Assembly: GCF_026552795.1 (NCBI RefSeq)
Contig: NZ_JANFPI010000001.1
Coordinates: 558,001 to 622,000 of the forward strand
Length of the DNA stretch: 64,000 nucleotides
DNA from: Ectorhizobium quercum
Lineage (GTDB): Bacteria; Pseudomonadota; Alphaproteobacteria; Rhizobiales; Rhizobiaceae
Reading direction: 5' to 3'
The notes beneath the pieces are model-generated. The model was given only the letters and a program-made list of their open reading frames with translations, did no database searches and had not been told where the DNA came from. Position numbers and translations under genes: made by a program. This document shows positions 44,550 to 54,540 of the stretch, in pieces. How positions within the stretch are numbered: the first letter of the stretch is position 1; each line of letters begins with the position of its first letter.

Positions 44550-46763
44550 ATGAGCTACCAGAATTTCACCGTCGAAACCGACGCCGACGGCATCGCCCTC
44601 GTCACCTGGGACATGCCGGAAAAGTCGATGAACGTCTTCACGGCCGAGGTGCTTGAAGAGCTTGCCGCGATCCTCGACGCCACGGTGGCGGACGATGCGG
44701 TCAAGGGTGTGGTCTTTACCTCGGGCAAGTCCACTTTCTCCGGCGGGGCGGACCTGTCGATGATCCGGTCGATGTTCTCCTTTTATAACGCGGAGAAGGC
44801 GAAGGACCCGGACGTCGCCGCCGCGAAGCTGTTCGAGCTGGTCGGCCGGATGAGCGGGCTTTACCGTCGCATCGAAACCAACGGCAAGCCGTGGGTCGCC
44901 GCCATCAACGGCACCTGCATGGGCGGCGCGCTCGAATTGTCGCTCGCCTGCCACGGCCGCGTCGCCGCCGATGGGAAGAACGTCAAGCTCGCATTGCCGG
45001 AAGTCAAGGTCGGCATCTTCCCCGGCGCGGGCGGCACGCAGCGCGTGGCGCGGCTCACCGATGCGCAATCGGCGCTCCAGATGATGACGACCGGCCAGTC
45101 GCTCACCCCGCAGCGGGCCAGGGCGATGAACCTCCTGCATCAGGTCGTGCCCGCCGACCAGTTGATCGAGGCGGCGAAGCAGATGATCAGGGACGGGTTG
45201 AAGCCCGTCGCCCCGTGGGACGAGCGCGGCTTCAAGGTTCCGGGCGGCGGCATCTGGACGCCGGCGGCGGCCCAGCTCTGGCCGGCGGCGCCCGCCATCC
45301 TGCGGCGCGAGACGGCGGGCAATTACCCGGCGGCGCTTGCCATCCTGAAATGCGTTTATGAAGGGCTTCAGGTGCCGTTCGACACCGCGCTTCGCATCGA
45401 GCAGCGCTATTTCACCGAAATCCTTCGCACGAAGGAAGCCTTCGCGATGATCCGCTCGCTGTTCATCTCCATGCAGGAGTTGGGCAAGGGCGCGCGCCGC
45501 CCGGCGGGCCAGCCGAAGACGGAGTTCAAAAAGGTCGGCGTGGTCGGCGCGGGCTTCATGGGCGCCGCCGTCGCCTATGTCACCGCCGCCGCCGGCATTC
45601 CGGTGGCGCTGGTCGACCGCGATCAGGAAGCTGCCGAAAAGGGCAAGGCCCATGCCGGGGAAACGGTGAAGGCCGCCGTCGGCAAGGGCCGTCTCACGAC
45701 CGACGAGGGCAACGCGTTGCTCGATCTCATCACCCCGACCGCCGATTACGGCGCCTTGTCGGATGCCACCCTCGTCATCGAGGCGGTATTCGAGGACCGT
45801 GACGTCAAGAAGGCGGTGATCGAGAAGGTCGAGGCGGTTCTGCCGGACGGCGCGGTCTTCGCCTCCAACACCTCGACCCTGCCGATCACCGGCCTTGCGA
45901 AGAACGCAAAGCGCCCGGTGGATTTCATCGGCATCCATTTCTTCTCGCCGGTCGAGAAGATGATGCTGACGGAAGTGATCCTCGGCAAGGAGACGGGCGA
46001 CAGGGCACTGGCCGTCGCGCTGGATTACGTCGCGAAGATCAGGAAGACGCCGATCGTCGTCAACGACACGCGCGGCTTCTACGTCAACCGCTGCGTGCTG
46101 CGCTACATGGCCGAAAGCTACAACATGCTGGTCGAGGGCGTGCCGCCGGTGATGATCGAGAACGCCGCCAAGTTCGCCGGCATGCCGGTCGGCCCGCTGG
46201 CGCTTAATGACGAGGTGGCCATCGACCTGTCGCTGAAGATCCTCAAGGCCACCGTCGCCGATCTCGGTGAAAAGGCCGTCGATCCGCGCCATCTGGACCT
46301 GGTGACGCGCCTCGTCGAGACGGAAGACCGCCTCGGCCGCAAGAACGGCAAGGGTTTCTACGATTACCCTCCGAAACCGGCGAAAAAGTCGCTGTGGCCG
46401 GAGCTGAAGACCTTCTATCCGCAGAAGAAGCCGGAGGATGTGGATATCGAGGTGCTGAAGGAACGCTTCCTCGCCACCATCGCGCTCGAAGCCGCCCGCA
46501 CCATCGAGGAGGGCATCGTCACCGATCCGCGCGAGGCCGATGTCGGCTCGATCCTCGGCTTCGGTTTCGCCCCCTATACGGGCGGCGCGCTGTCCTACAT
46601 CGACGGCATGGGCGTGAAGGCTTTCGTGGCGCTGTGCGAGAAACTGTCGGAGGATTACGGCCCGCACTTCCGGCCGACGCCGCTTTTGAAGGAAATGGCG
46701 GAAAAAGACGAAACCTTCTATGGTCGATTCGACCCCTACGGGCCGAAGCATCTGGCGGCCTGA
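44550..46763 (+). CDS. fadB: bifunctional enoyl-CoA hydratase / 3-hydroxyacyl-CoA dehydrogenase
   Basis: The 737-residue FadB/FadJ-type protein has an N-terminal crotonase domain ([55 protein letters not shown]) and a 3-hydroxyacyl-CoA dehydrogenase part ([66 protein letters not shown]) with a C-terminal second helical domain. It performs the hydration and NAD-dependent oxidation steps between the two enzymes encoded upstream. The three genes make one complete beta-oxidation cycle. Confidence 0.94.
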   Translation: MSYQNFTVETDADGIALVTWDMPEKSMNVFTAEVLEELAAILDATVADDAVKGVVFTSGKSTFSGGADLSMIRSMFSFYNAEKAKDPDVAAAKLFELVGRMSGLYRRIETNGKPWVAAINGTCMGGALELSLACHGRVAADGKNVKLALPEVKVGIFPGAGGTQRVARLTDAQSALQMMTTGQSLTPQRARAMNLLHQVVPADQLIEAAKQMIRDGLKPVAPWDERGFKVPGGGIWTPAAAQLWPAAPAILRRETAGNYPAALAILKCVYEGLQVPFDTALRIEQRYFTEILRTKEAFAMIRSLFISMQELGKGARRPAGQPKTEFKKVGVVGAGFMGAAVAYVTAAAGIPVALVDRDQEAAEKGKAHAGETVKAAVGKGRLTTDEGNALLDLITPTADYGALSDATLVIEAVFEDRDVKKAVIEKVEAVLPDGAVFASNTSTLPITGLAKNAKRPVDFIGIHFFSPVEKMMLTEVILGKETGDRALAVALDYVAKIRKTPIVVNDTRGFYVNRCVLRYMAESYNMLVEGVPPVMIENAAKFAGMPVGPLALNDEVAIDLSLKILKATVADLGEKAVDPRHLDLVTRLVETEDRLGRKNGKGFYDYPPKPAKKSLWPELKTFYPQKKPEDVDIEVLKERFLATIALEAARTIEEGIVTDPREADVGSILGFGFAPYTGGALSYIDGMGVKAFVALCEKLSEDYGPHFRPTPLLKEMAEKDETFYGRFDPYGPKHLAA

Positions 46764-46874
46764 ACCCGCGACGGCACCCGCGTGGATTGTCGTCCGCGCG
46801 GGCGCGCTTTGCGGATTGGGGAACCATTTCACCGGATGGCCGTTCTCCCTACAGGAGAATAAAAGGATAAAGCC

Positions 46875-47327
46875 ATGAAGATGAAAACAAGATTTTTTGC
46901 TGTCGTTTCGATCGGCCTGTCGATGGTGGCCACGTCGCTGACGCCAGCGGCTGCTTTCAACGTCCCCATTCCGGGTGCGAGGCCGGCGGTCGATGTCGAG
47001 CAGGTCCAGTATCGTCGTCCGCCGCCGCAGCGCGACGTGCGGCGCGACCGTGACCGGAACCGTCCGGGCTGGTATAACGGCCAGCGCGGTTCCCGTCAGT
47101 CTAGGCCCGGCTATCGCCGCCACAGCGACGGTTTCTGGTATCCGCTGGCCGCATTCGCGGCAGGTGCGATCATCGGTGGCGCCGTAAACGCTCCGCGTCC
47201 GGCGCAGGCGATGTCTCAGCGTCATGTCCAGTGGTGCTCGTCCCGTTACCGCACCTATCGCGCATACGACAACACCTATGCGCCCCGCGTCGGCGTTCGT
47301 GCCCAGTGCAGCTCGCCGTACAACTGA
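46875..47327 (+). CDS. BA14K-family exported protein
   Basis: The 150-residue protein has a signal peptide ([21 protein letters not shown]), an Arg/Pro/Gln-rich middle, a short hydrophobic segment ([18 protein letters not shown]) and the C-terminal BA14K signature [35 protein letters not shown]14K of Brucella is an immunoreactive, lectin-like surface protein; rhizobial copies are multiple and of unclear function. An AAAGGATAAAGCC precedes the start, and a strong terminator follows the gene. Confidence 0.86.
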   Translation: MKMKTRFFAVVSIGLSMVATSLTPAAAFNVPIPGARPAVDVEQVQYRRPPPQRDVRRDRDRNRPGWYNGQRGSRQSRPGYRRHSDGFWYPLAAFAAGAIIGGAVNAPRPAQAMSQRHVQWCSSRYRTYRAYDNTYAPRVGVRAQCSSPYN

Positions 47328-47360
47328 CGGTCTGAACGAGCCCGTTGCTGGTCTTTCAAG

Positions 47361-47388
47361 GGCTCCGCCGGTCGGCGGGGCCTTTTTT
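47361..47388 (+). terminator. rho-independent terminator after the BA14K gene
   Basis: A 10-bp GC-rich stem (GGCTCCGCCG / CGGCGGGGCC with one G-T pair; the loop takes the innermost bases) is followed by TTTTTT. It lies about 35 bp after the BA14K stop and shields the convergent kinase gene. Confidence 0.82.
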
Positions 47389-47419
47389 CGTGCGGGAGTG
47401 CCGTTTCCCTCGGTGAAGC

Positions 47420-50400
47420 CTATTCCGCCGCGATTTTTTTCTGTCCCGCCACCTGGGTGAGGTAGGCGCGAAGCGCCGCCGGTCGAACCGGCTTGTGCTG
47501 AAGCCCGATATGGTGCTTCTCCGCCTCGCCACGCACTTCCTGCGTGCGGTCGGCGGTGATGAGAAGGGCGGGAATATCACGCTCGTAAAGGGCGCGCAGG
47601 CGCAGGATCGCGCCGATGCCGCTGCCGTCGTCCAGATGGTAGTCGGCGATGATGATATCGGGCGCTTCCGGGTTTTCGGCGAAGATAGTATCGAGCACCT
47701 CGATGGACCCCGCCGTCTGGATGACGCAGCCCCAGCCGGCAATCAGCATGCTCATGCCGTCGAGAATAGCCTGCTCGTTGTCGATGCACAGCACCCGGAA
47801 GCCGCGCAGCGGCTGGAGCGCCGGCTCGGGAGCGGGGGCGGCGACCACCGTCTTCGGCTTCTGCACGGACAGGTCGAGCGGCGCGAAGACGCGGAATGTC
47901 GTGCCTTTCGCCTGCCGCGAAAGCAGTTCGACCCTGTGGTTCAGCACCCGGGCGATGCGGTCGACGATGGACAGGCCGAGGCCGAGGCCGGAGGCCGTGC
48001 GCGCGCCTTGGTCGAGCCGGGCGAATTCCTTGAACACGGTGCGGAACTTGGACGAAGGAATGCCAATGCCGGAATCCGTCACCTGGATGACGACCTCGTT
48101 GCCCCATTTGCGCACGCCGACGATCACCTTGCCGGAAACCGTGTACTTGATGGCGTTGGAAACGAGGTTCTGCACCAGACGGCGCAGCAGGTTGGGGTCC
48201 GAGCGCGTTCTCAGTTTCGTCGGCAGCACCACGAATTCGAGGTTCTTCTCGCGCGCCATCGGCGCGAAGTCGGTTTCGATGCGCTGGAGCAGTTCGTTGA
48301 GGTCGACCGAGGCGAAGCGCGCCTTCATCGCGCCCGTGTCGAGGCGGGAAATGTCGAGAACCGCCCCGAGAATGATCTCCACGGATTCGAGCGCGGAATC
48401 GATATTCCTGACAAGGGCGCTGTTTTCGGAATCGCCCATCCGCTCGACCAGCGAGGAGGAATAGAGACGCGCGGCGTTGAGCGGCTGGAGAATGTCGTGG
48501 CCGGCGGCGGCGAAGAAGCGCGTCTTGCCGATATTGGCCTCGTCGGCGGCGGCGCGGGCCTCGGCGAGTTCCCGGTTCACGCGGGTCAGTTCCGCGGTGC
48601 GCTCGCTGACGCGTTGTTCCAGCGTCTCGTTGGCCTGTTTCAGCGCCCGGTCGGCCTCCACCCGCTGGGTGATGTCGGTGAAGGTCGCCACGATGCCCTT
48701 GTCCGGCATGGCGTTGGAGCGCACCTCGATGATCCGCCCGCCGCCGGACAGCACCAGCGGGAAGGGGGCGTCCAGCGTGCGGAAGGTGGCGGCGAGTCTC
48801 TGCGGCTCGTCGGCGGCGATGTCGCCGCGCTCGGTCAGGATGGCGATGATCTCCGTCAGCGGAAAACCGACCTGCCCGACATGCTCCGGCAGATCGAGCA
48901 GCGAGCGGAACCGACGGTTCCAGATCGTCAGCCGGTTGGAGCTGTCGAACACCGCGATGCCCTGGTCCATCTGCGACAAGGCCGTTTGCAGCATGTCCTG
49001 ATTGTATTGCAGCGCCTCGCTCGCCTGGTCGAGCAGCCATGCGGTGTCGGCGGAGGTGTCCTCGGCCTTTTGCAGGATGAGCGACAGGACGAGCCGCGCC
49101 GAGGAGGAGCCGATGGCGCTGCCGAGAAGCTGCTCTGAATAATGGATCAGCGCCATGTCGGCTGGCTGGTCGTCCTCCAGCCGGCGGCCGATGTTCTTCT
49201 CGTAGCTCTCGAAGGAGCGCAGCATGCGCTCGTCGCCGAGATAGCGGGCGATGGCGACTTTGAGGTCGCCGACATTGACGCGGGTCTTCCAGCCGCGCGT
49301 GGCGAATTGCGAGCGCGAATGGCGCTTGACGAATATCCCCGACTGGATGCGCTCGACGGGCTTCGGGTTGCGCGACAGCGAGCCGAGCACGAAGGCCGTG
49401 CAATTGACCAGCAGGCTGAGGATGGAGACCGTGACCAGCGGGTCGGCATGGTCTGCCGTGAAGGCCGTGACCCCGGGAAACAGGAAGCCGAGAATCGTCG
49501 CGGCCACATGGCTGTTGTCGGTGCCGCCGAGGCTCGGGACGAACAGAAGATAGGCCCAGACGAGGAAGCCGGAGGTGAGGCCGGCGATCGCTCCGCGTGC
49601 ATTGGCCCGCCGCCAGACGAGGCCGCCGAACAGCGCCGGCGCCATCTGCGCCACGGCCGCGAAGGACAGGAGGCCGATGGAGGCCAGCCCCGCGCTGACG
49701 TTCACCGACCGGTAGTAGAGATAGCCGAGCAGCATGATCGCGAGGATCGCCGTGCGGCGGATATTGAGGAGCGTGCGGACGAAATCGTCGCGCTGGCTCT
49801 GCTTGCCGATCAGCCTCTGGCGCAGCAGGATCGGCATCACGATGTCGTTCGACACGGTGATGGCCAGCGCCACCGAGGCGACGATGACCATTGCGGTCGC
49901 GGCGGAAAAGCCGCCGATGAAGGTGATCAGCGTGACCAGCTTCATGTCGTGCGAGAACGGCAGCGCCAGAACGTAGAGATCGGGATTGCCCGTGCCGCCG
50001 AAGGTAATGACCCCGCCGATGGCGACGGGCAGCACGAACAGGTTGATCGCGACGAGATAGAGCGGCAGCAGCCGTCCGGCGCGACGCAATTCCTCCGGTG
50101 TGCGGTTTTCCACCACGGTGACGTGGAACTGGCGCGGCAGGAGGATGATCGCGAAGGCCGACAGCATGATGAGCACCAGCCAGCGGCTCACCGGTGTCTG
50201 GTAGGACAGCGCCTGCATGGCCCGCTCGTTGGCCAGCGCCTGTTCCCAGAGGTCGAGGGGGCCGTCGAAGATCAGGAAGATGACGGCCAGCGAGACCGTG
50301 CCGAAGGCCACCAGCTTGACGACCGATTCCATCGACACGGCCAGGATGAGGCCGTCCTGATGCTCCGTGGCGTCGGTGTGGCGCGTGCCGAAGATGATGG

Positions 50401-50929
50401 CGAAGACGGTCAGGACGGCCGTGACCACAAGCGCGAGATCGACGAAATAGAGATTGCCGTCGCCGATGCCGTAGGAGGCGGGATCGACCATCGCGGAAAC
50501 CGAGCCGGCCACCGCCTTGAGCTGGAGCGCGATGTAGGGGATGGCACCGACCAGCGAGATCAACGCGACGATGGTCGCCACCGCCGGGTTCTTGCCGTAG
50601 CGGGCGGCGATGAAATCGGCGACGGAGGTGAGCTTCTCGGCCTTGGCGAGCGCGGTGATCCGTTGCAGGAGCGGCATGCCCAGCGTGAAGACGAGGATGG
50701 GGCCGATGTAGATCGCCGCGAATTCCAGGCCGCGCTCGCTGGCCAGCCCGACGCCGCCGAAATAGGTCCAGGAGGTGCAGTAGATCGCGATCGAAAGCGC
50801 ATAGACCGTCGGACGCCCCTTTTCGGGCACGCCCGTCGCGCGCGTCCTGCGGTCGCCATAGCTGGCCACTGCGAAAAGCAGCAGCAGATAGGCAAGCGCC
50901 GTCGCCAAAATGATCCAGCCTGCGAGCAT
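47420..50929 (-). CDS. SLC5-fused hybrid sensor histidine kinase (CrbS/NahK-like)
   Basis: The protein has 1169 residues: a 12-13 helix sodium/solute-symporter domain (to about 500; [54 protein letters not shown]), a STAC-like linker, a PAS domain (about 640-760), a coiled coil, HisKA ([23 protein letters not shown], phospho-His), HATPase ([34 protein letters not shown]) and a C-terminal receiver ([26 protein letters not shown]). This is the layout of CrbS-type kinases that control acetate/acetyl-CoA utilisation. No LuxR partner is adjacent; the nearest candidate is at 25532-26179. Confidence 0.92.
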   Translation of the reverse strand: MLAGWIILATALAYLLLLFAVASYGDRRTRATGVPEKGRPTVYALSIAIYCTSWTYFGGVGLASERGLEFAAIYIGPILVFTLGMPLLQRITALAKAEKLTSVADFIAARYGKNPAVATIVALISLVGAIPYIALQLKAVAGSVSAMVDPASYGIGDGNLYFVDLALVVTAVLTVFAIIFGTRHTDATEHQDGLILAVSMESVVKLVAFGTVSLAVIFLIFDGPLDLWEQALANERAMQALSYQTPVSRWLVLIMLSAFAIILLPRQFHVTVVENRTPEELRRAGRLLPLYLVAINLFVLPVAIGGVITFGGTGNPDLYVLALPFSHDMKLVTLITFIGGFSAATAMVIVASVALAITVSNDIVMPILLRQRLIGKQSQRDDFVRTLLNIRRTAILAIMLLGYLYYRSVNVSAGLASIGLLSFAAVAQMAPALFGGLVWRRANARGAIAGLTSGFLVWAYLLFVPSLGGTDNSHVAATILGFLFPGVTAFTADHADPLVTVSILSLLVNCTAFVLGSLSRNPKPVERIQSGIFVKRHSRSQFATRGWKTRVNVGDLKVAIARYLGDERMLRSFESYEKNIGRRLEDDQPADMALIHYSEQLLGSAIGSSSARLVLSLILQKAEDTSADTAWLLDQASEALQYNQDMLQTALSQMDQGIAVFDSSNRLTIWNRRFRSLLDLPEHVGQVGFPLTEIIAILTERGDIAADEPQRLAATFRTLDAPFPLVLSGGGRIIEVRSNAMPDKGIVATFTDITQRVEADRALKQANETLEQRVSERTAELTRVNRELAEARAAADEANIGKTRFFAAAGHDILQPLNAARLYSSSLVERMGDSENSALVRNIDSALESVEIILGAVLDISRLDTGAMKARFASVDLNELLQRIETDFAPMAREKNLEFVVLPTKLRTRSDPNLLRRLVQNLVSNAIKYTVSGKVIVGVRKWGNEVVIQVTDSGIGIPSSKFRTVFKEFARLDQGARTASGLGLGLSIVDRIARVLNHRVELLSRQAKGTTFRVFAPLDLSVQKPKTVVAAPAPEPALQPLRGFRVLCIDNEQAILDGMSMLIAGWGCVIQTAGSIEVLDTIFAENPEAPDIIIADYHLDDGSGIGAILRLRALYERDIPALLITADRTQEVRGEAEKHHIGLQHKPVRPAALRAYLTQVAGQKKIAAE

Positions 50930-51202
50930 GTCTCCTCCGGGATCGCCGCCGATCGGTTGAAATCATCTTTATGAACAGGTGAAAGCGCAACGCAAGACAA
51001 TTGTCCCGCATCGGACCGATGCTTTCGGCGAATGGTGGCGACAATAGGTGATCGTCATGGTTGTTGCCATCTGGCGCCAGCAGTGAAAAAACGAGTGTGA
51101 GCCGCAGCCGATTCTGATAATACTCAATTCGACGCAGCGGCGGGGGCACATGCCGCAGCGTTCCGGGCCCGGGGTCCGGAAAGACAAACGGAGAAGGATT
51201 AG

Positions 51203-51622
51203 ATGCTGAACGAATTCAAGGCATTCATTGCCCGCGGCAACGTCATGGACCTTGCCGTCGGTGTGATCATCGGCGGCGCATTCGGCAAGATCGTGTCGTC
51301 GCTGGTGGACGATATCATCATGCCGGTCGTCGGGGCGATTTTCGGCGGGTTCGATTTTTCGAACTACTTCTTCCCGCTCAGCTCCAACGTGACCGCATCG
51401 ACACTGGCTGCCGCCCGCGAGCAGGGTGCCGTTTTCGCCTATGGCAACTTCATCACCGTCATCATCAACTTCATGATCCTCGCCTGGATCATCTTCCTGA
51501 TGGTCAAGGGCGTGAACCGTCTGCGCACGTCGATCGAGAAGGAACAGGAAGCCGCCCCGGCTCCTCCGCCGGCCGATGTCCAGCTTCTCACGGAAATCCG
51601 CGATCTTCTGAAGAAGGGCTGA
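51203..51622 (+). CDS. mscL: large-conductance mechanosensitive channel
   Basis: The 139-residue two-helix channel protein reads [46 protein letters not shown] in the first helix and [30 protein letters not shown] in the second, with the C-terminal cytoplasmic helix ([12 protein letters not shown]). It opens under membrane tension to release solutes on hypo-osmotic shock. GAGAAGGATTAG precedes the ATG. Confidence 0.96.
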   Translation: MLNEFKAFIARGNVMDLAVGVIIGGAFGKIVSSLVDDIIMPVVGAIFGGFDFSNYFFPLSSNVTASTLAAAREQGAVFAYGNFITVIINFMILAWIIFLMVKGVNRLRTSIEKEQEAAPAPPPADVQLLTEIRDLLKKG

Positions 51623-51746
51623 GGCATTTCCGTTCGGCGCGGCGATCGATCCATCACCGGAATAGATTGTTGCCGCACGGAATGTCATGGGATTCTTCCG
51701 TCGACTTGCGCTAAGAGACTGAACCGAGGACGCCCTGCGGCGTCGT

Positions 51747-51783
51747 GGGCCGGGAGCCTTCGTTTCCGGCCCTCTCGTTTTTT
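51747..51783 (+). terminator. terminator-like hairpin in the aminotransferase leader
   Basis: A GGGCCGG / CCGGCCC stem with a 12-nt loop is followed by TCTCGTTTTTT. It ends only 27 bp before the aminotransferase start codon and about 125 bp after the mscL stop. It either ends the mscL transcript or is an attenuator in the aminotransferase leader. Confidence 0.6.
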
Positions 51784-51810
51784 AGGAACATACCGACCCA
51801 GGAGATACCC

Positions 51811-52980
51811 GTGACGGTTCTGGAAAGCCTGAGCCCCCGCGCACTCGCCGCGCCGGAGAGCGGCATCGTCGAAGTCATCACCTATGCCCGCGGCCGCGAG
51901 GGCCTGATCCCGCTGTGGGCCGGTGAGGGCGACCTGCCGACCCCGTCCTTCATTTCCGATGCCGTTTCCGAGGCGCTGAAGGCGGGCGAAACCTTCTATA
52001 CCTGGCAGCGCGGCATTCCCGAGCTGCGCCAGGCGCTGTCCGACTACTATGCGCGGCATTTCGGCAAGACCCTTTCCGTCGACCATTTCTACGTCACCGG
52101 TTCCGGCATGCACGCCATCGCGCTCGCCGTTCAGGCATTGACGGAGCCGGGCGACGAACTGATCTATCTTTCGCCGATCTGGCCGAACATCATTTCCGCG
52201 ACGGAGCTGGCCGGCGCGCACGCCAAGGGCGTCACCCTGTCCTTCGAAGGTGGACGCTGGACGCTCGACCTCGACCGGCTGGAGGCGGCAATCACGCCGA
52301 AGACGCGGGCATTGTTCGTCAACACGCCGTCCAACCCGACCGGCTGGACGGCGAGCCATGACGATCTGGCCGCCATTCTGGCGCTGGCCCGCAAGCACGG
52401 CCTCTGGATCATCGCCGACGAGATCTACAGCCTCTATTACTTCGCCGGGCCGGGCCGGGCGCCGTCCTTCCTCGACATCATGGAGGAAGGCGACCGTGTC
52501 ATCTTCGCCAACTCCTTCTCCAAGAACTGGTCGATGACGGGCTGGCGCGTCGGCTGGCTCGTCGCCCCGCCGGAGCTTGGGCAGGTGATCGAGAACCTCG
52601 TGCAATATTCGAATTCCGGCGTGGCGCAGTTCATGCAGCGCGGTGCGGTCGTCGCCCTGAACGAGGGCGACGATTTCGTGCGCGAGAATATCGCCCGGGC
52701 GGCCGAAAGCCGCGACATTCTCTGCGACGCCTTGCTGGCGACGAACCGTGTGGAAACGCTCAAACCCGACGGCGCGCTCTATGCGTTCCTGAAGATCGAC
52801 GGTGTGACCGACAGCCGCCAGGCGGCCTTCGATATCGTCGACAAGGCTCTTGTCGCGCTGGCGCCCGGCTCCGCGTTCGGTGCCGGCGGCGAGGAGATGC
52901 TGCGTGCCTGCTTCCTGCGCAATCCCGACCATATCCGCGAGGCGGCGGGGCGACTGGCGGATTATATCCGCAAGCTGTGA
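51811..52980 (+). CDS. PLP-dependent aminotransferase, class I/II
   Basis: The 389-residue fold-type I aminotransferase shows GIVEVITYARGREGLIPLWAGEGDLPTPSFISDAV, YVTGSGMHAIALAVQALTEPGDELIYLSPIWPN, VNTPSNPTGW, IIADEIYSLYYF and the PLP lysine in NSFSKNWSMTGWRVGW. The amino-acid specificity cannot be told from these motifs; the family is usually annotated as aspartate/aromatic-type. The start is GTG 51811 preceded by AGGAGATACCC; the frame upstream of it crosses the leader hairpin. Confidence 0.88.
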   Translation: MTVLESLSPRALAAPESGIVEVITYARGREGLIPLWAGEGDLPTPSFISDAVSEALKAGETFYTWQRGIPELRQALSDYYARHFGKTLSVDHFYVTGSGMHAIALAVQALTEPGDELIYLSPIWPNIISATELAGAHAKGVTLSFEGGRWTLDLDRLEAAITPKTRALFVNTPSNPTGWTASHDDLAAILALARKHGLWIIADEIYSLYYFAGPGRAPSFLDIMEEGDRVIFANSFSKNWSMTGWRVGWLVAPPELGQVIENLVQYSNSGVAQFMQRGAVVALNEGDDFVRENIARAAESRDILCDALLATNRVETLKPDGALYAFLKIDGVTDSRQAAFDIVDKALVALAPGSAFGAGGEEMLRACFLRNPDHIREAAGRLADYIRKL

Positions 52981-52987
52981 CGTTCTG

Positions 52988-53016
52988 CGGCGGCGAGACA
53001 CACCGTTTCGCCGCCG
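52988..53016 (+). terminator. hairpin after the aminotransferase gene
   Basis: A 12-bp stem (CGGCGGCGAGAC / GTTTCGCCGCCG, one G-T pair) with a 5-nt loop starts 8 bp after the stop codon. Only a weak T-rich run follows, so it may stabilise the mRNA end or need Rho. Confidence 0.55.
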
Positions 53017-53165
53017 TTCGATACAATTCTTCGAAGCATAAAACCCATATTTAACTATAAATCCGAATAGGCACTGTGATTTTTGACGGGTGACTTCGGG
53101 AATAACGATTTCTGAAACGCCGCCATGCGAGATTTCTTCCCATAACAAAAGCAGGAAGAAAGATC

Positions 53166-54203
53166 ATGGCTGTATTGGTCACGGGCGGTGCAGGCTATAT
53201 CGGAAGCCATATGGTGTGGACCCTGCTGGATGCGGGAGAAGAGGTGGTCGTCCTCGACCGTCTTTCCACCGGCTTTCGATGGGCGGTCGCACCGCAGGCG
53301 CGTTTCTACCTCGGCGATGTCGGCGACAGGGCGCTGCTGCGGCGGATATTCGCCGAAAACGCCATCGATGCCATCCTGCATTTCGCCGGCTCGGTCGTCG
53401 TGCCGGAATCGGTGGCCCATCCCCTGCGCTATTACGAGAACAATACCGCCAACACCCGCACGCTGATCGGGGAAGCGGTCGCCGCCGGCATCGGCCATTT
53501 CATTTTCTCGTCGACGGCGGCGGTCTATGGCCGCCAGCCGGTGCCCGGCCCGGTGCCGGAAAGCGGTATCGTCAGCCCGGAAACGCCCTACGGCTTTTCC
53601 AAGCTGATGTCGGAAATCATGCTGCGCGATACCGCCGTCGCCTATGATTTCAACTATGTGGCCCTGCGTTACTTCAACGTGGCCGGGGCCGATGTGCAGG
53701 GCCGCACTGGCCAGTCCACCAAGGGCGCAACGCATCTGATCAAGGTGGCGTGCGAGGCCGCCCTCGGCATTCGCGATCACATCGATGTCTACGGCACGGA
53801 CTATCCGACGCCGGACGGCTCCGGCGTGCGCGATTTCATCCATGTCAGCGATCTGGTCGACGCCCATCTCGCCGCGCTGGCCTATCTGCGCCGGGGCGGC
53901 GCGCCGCTGGTGGCCAATTGCGGTTACGGCCGGGGTTTTTCCGTGCTGGAAGTGCTGCGGGCGGTGATGGCGATGGAGAAATGTTCCTTCAAGGTCAATC
54001 TGTGCCCCCGCCGGCAGGGCGATCTGGGCAGCGTCATCGCCGATGCGCGGCTGATCGGCCAGGAACTCGGCTGGGCGCCGAAGCATGACGATCTCGACCT
54101 GATCCTCCGCACCGCGCTCGACTGGGAACGCAGGCTTTCGCAGCGGGCGGCCACCGATCTGGAAACGATCTACCGGAAGCTGGCTTCCGGCCGTTTTCGA
54201 TGA
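53166..54203 (+). CDS. galE: UDP-glucose 4-epimerase
   Basis: The 345-residue extended short-chain dehydrogenase has NAD-binding TGGAGYIGS near the N-terminus, HFAGSVVVPESVAHPLRYYENNTANTRTLI, the catalytic FSSTAAVYG and YGFSK, then RYFNVAGAD and RDFIHVSDLVDAHLAAL. It interconverts UDP-glucose and UDP-galactose, supplying galactose for exopolysaccharide and LPS (the rhizobial homologue is called exoB). AGGAAGAAAGATC precedes the start. No other sugar genes are adjacent. Confidence 0.92.
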   Translation: MAVLVTGGAGYIGSHMVWTLLDAGEEVVVLDRLSTGFRWAVAPQARFYLGDVGDRALLRRIFAENAIDAILHFAGSVVVPESVAHPLRYYENNTANTRTLIGEAVAAGIGHFIFSSTAAVYGRQPVPGPVPESGIVSPETPYGFSKLMSEIMLRDTAVAYDFNYVALRYFNVAGADVQGRTGQSTKGATHLIKVACEAALGIRDHIDVYGTDYPTPDGSGVRDFIHVSDLVDAHLAALAYLRRGGAPLVANCGYGRGFSVLEVLRAVMAMEKCSFKVNLCPRRQGDLGSVIADARLIGQELGWAPKHDDLDLILRTALDWERRLSQRAATDLETIYRKLASGRFR

Positions 54204-54540
54204 ACTCCGACGCTCCGGGGGGACAAGGGCCGGGGCGTCGGAGTGAAATCCGGGTCAGGAATTCAGCCAATCGCCTGCTGCGCCGGCTGGCAAGGCACGG
54301 GGTAGGGATTGCCGGCGGCGCAACGGGCTCGCAATAGGCGGTGCGTGAGGCGACGTTCTTTTGCGGCCCGGCCGCGATTGCGCGAAAATTTATCGCCGAA
54401 GGGATTGCGGTCGGGAATTCCGTCCCTGTAAGAATCGGGAAGCGAAGCCGAAAGTGATGTCTTCGCCCCCTCAATTCCGTTCCGGTGCCGCCGCCAGGTT
54501 CCGCTCCTTGCACGACGGTCCTCCGATCAGGGAGTATGTC
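54204..54540. other. intergenic region before the peptide-type ABC operon
   Basis: After the hairpin following galE (54205-54243), this 337-bp stretch contains no supported gene on either strand. It must contain the promoter of the ABC operon. I saw no clear palindromic operator or riboswitch-like structure in it. Confidence 0.5.
54205..54243 (+). terminator. hairpin directly after galE
   Basis: A 12-bp stem (CTCCGACGCTCC / GGGGCGTCGGAG, one T-G pair) encloses a G-rich 15-nt loop, beginning two bases after the galE stop codon. No U-tract follows, so intrinsic termination is not certain. Confidence 0.5.

Noticed and set aside
44334-47225. A 963-codon minus-strand frame opposite the hydratase/dehydrogenase gene
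   Set aside because: It is opposite a well-supported FadB-type gene and lacks any domain signature.
47577-51149. A 1190-codon minus-strand frame over the hybrid kinase
   Set aside because: It is a shadow of the kinase in another frame; the true frame carries symporter, PAS, HisKA, HATPase and receiver motifs.
51661-51760. Possible SAM-II or other known riboswitch before the aminotransferase
   Set aside because: No recognisable conserved core was found; only the terminator-like hairpin can be supported.
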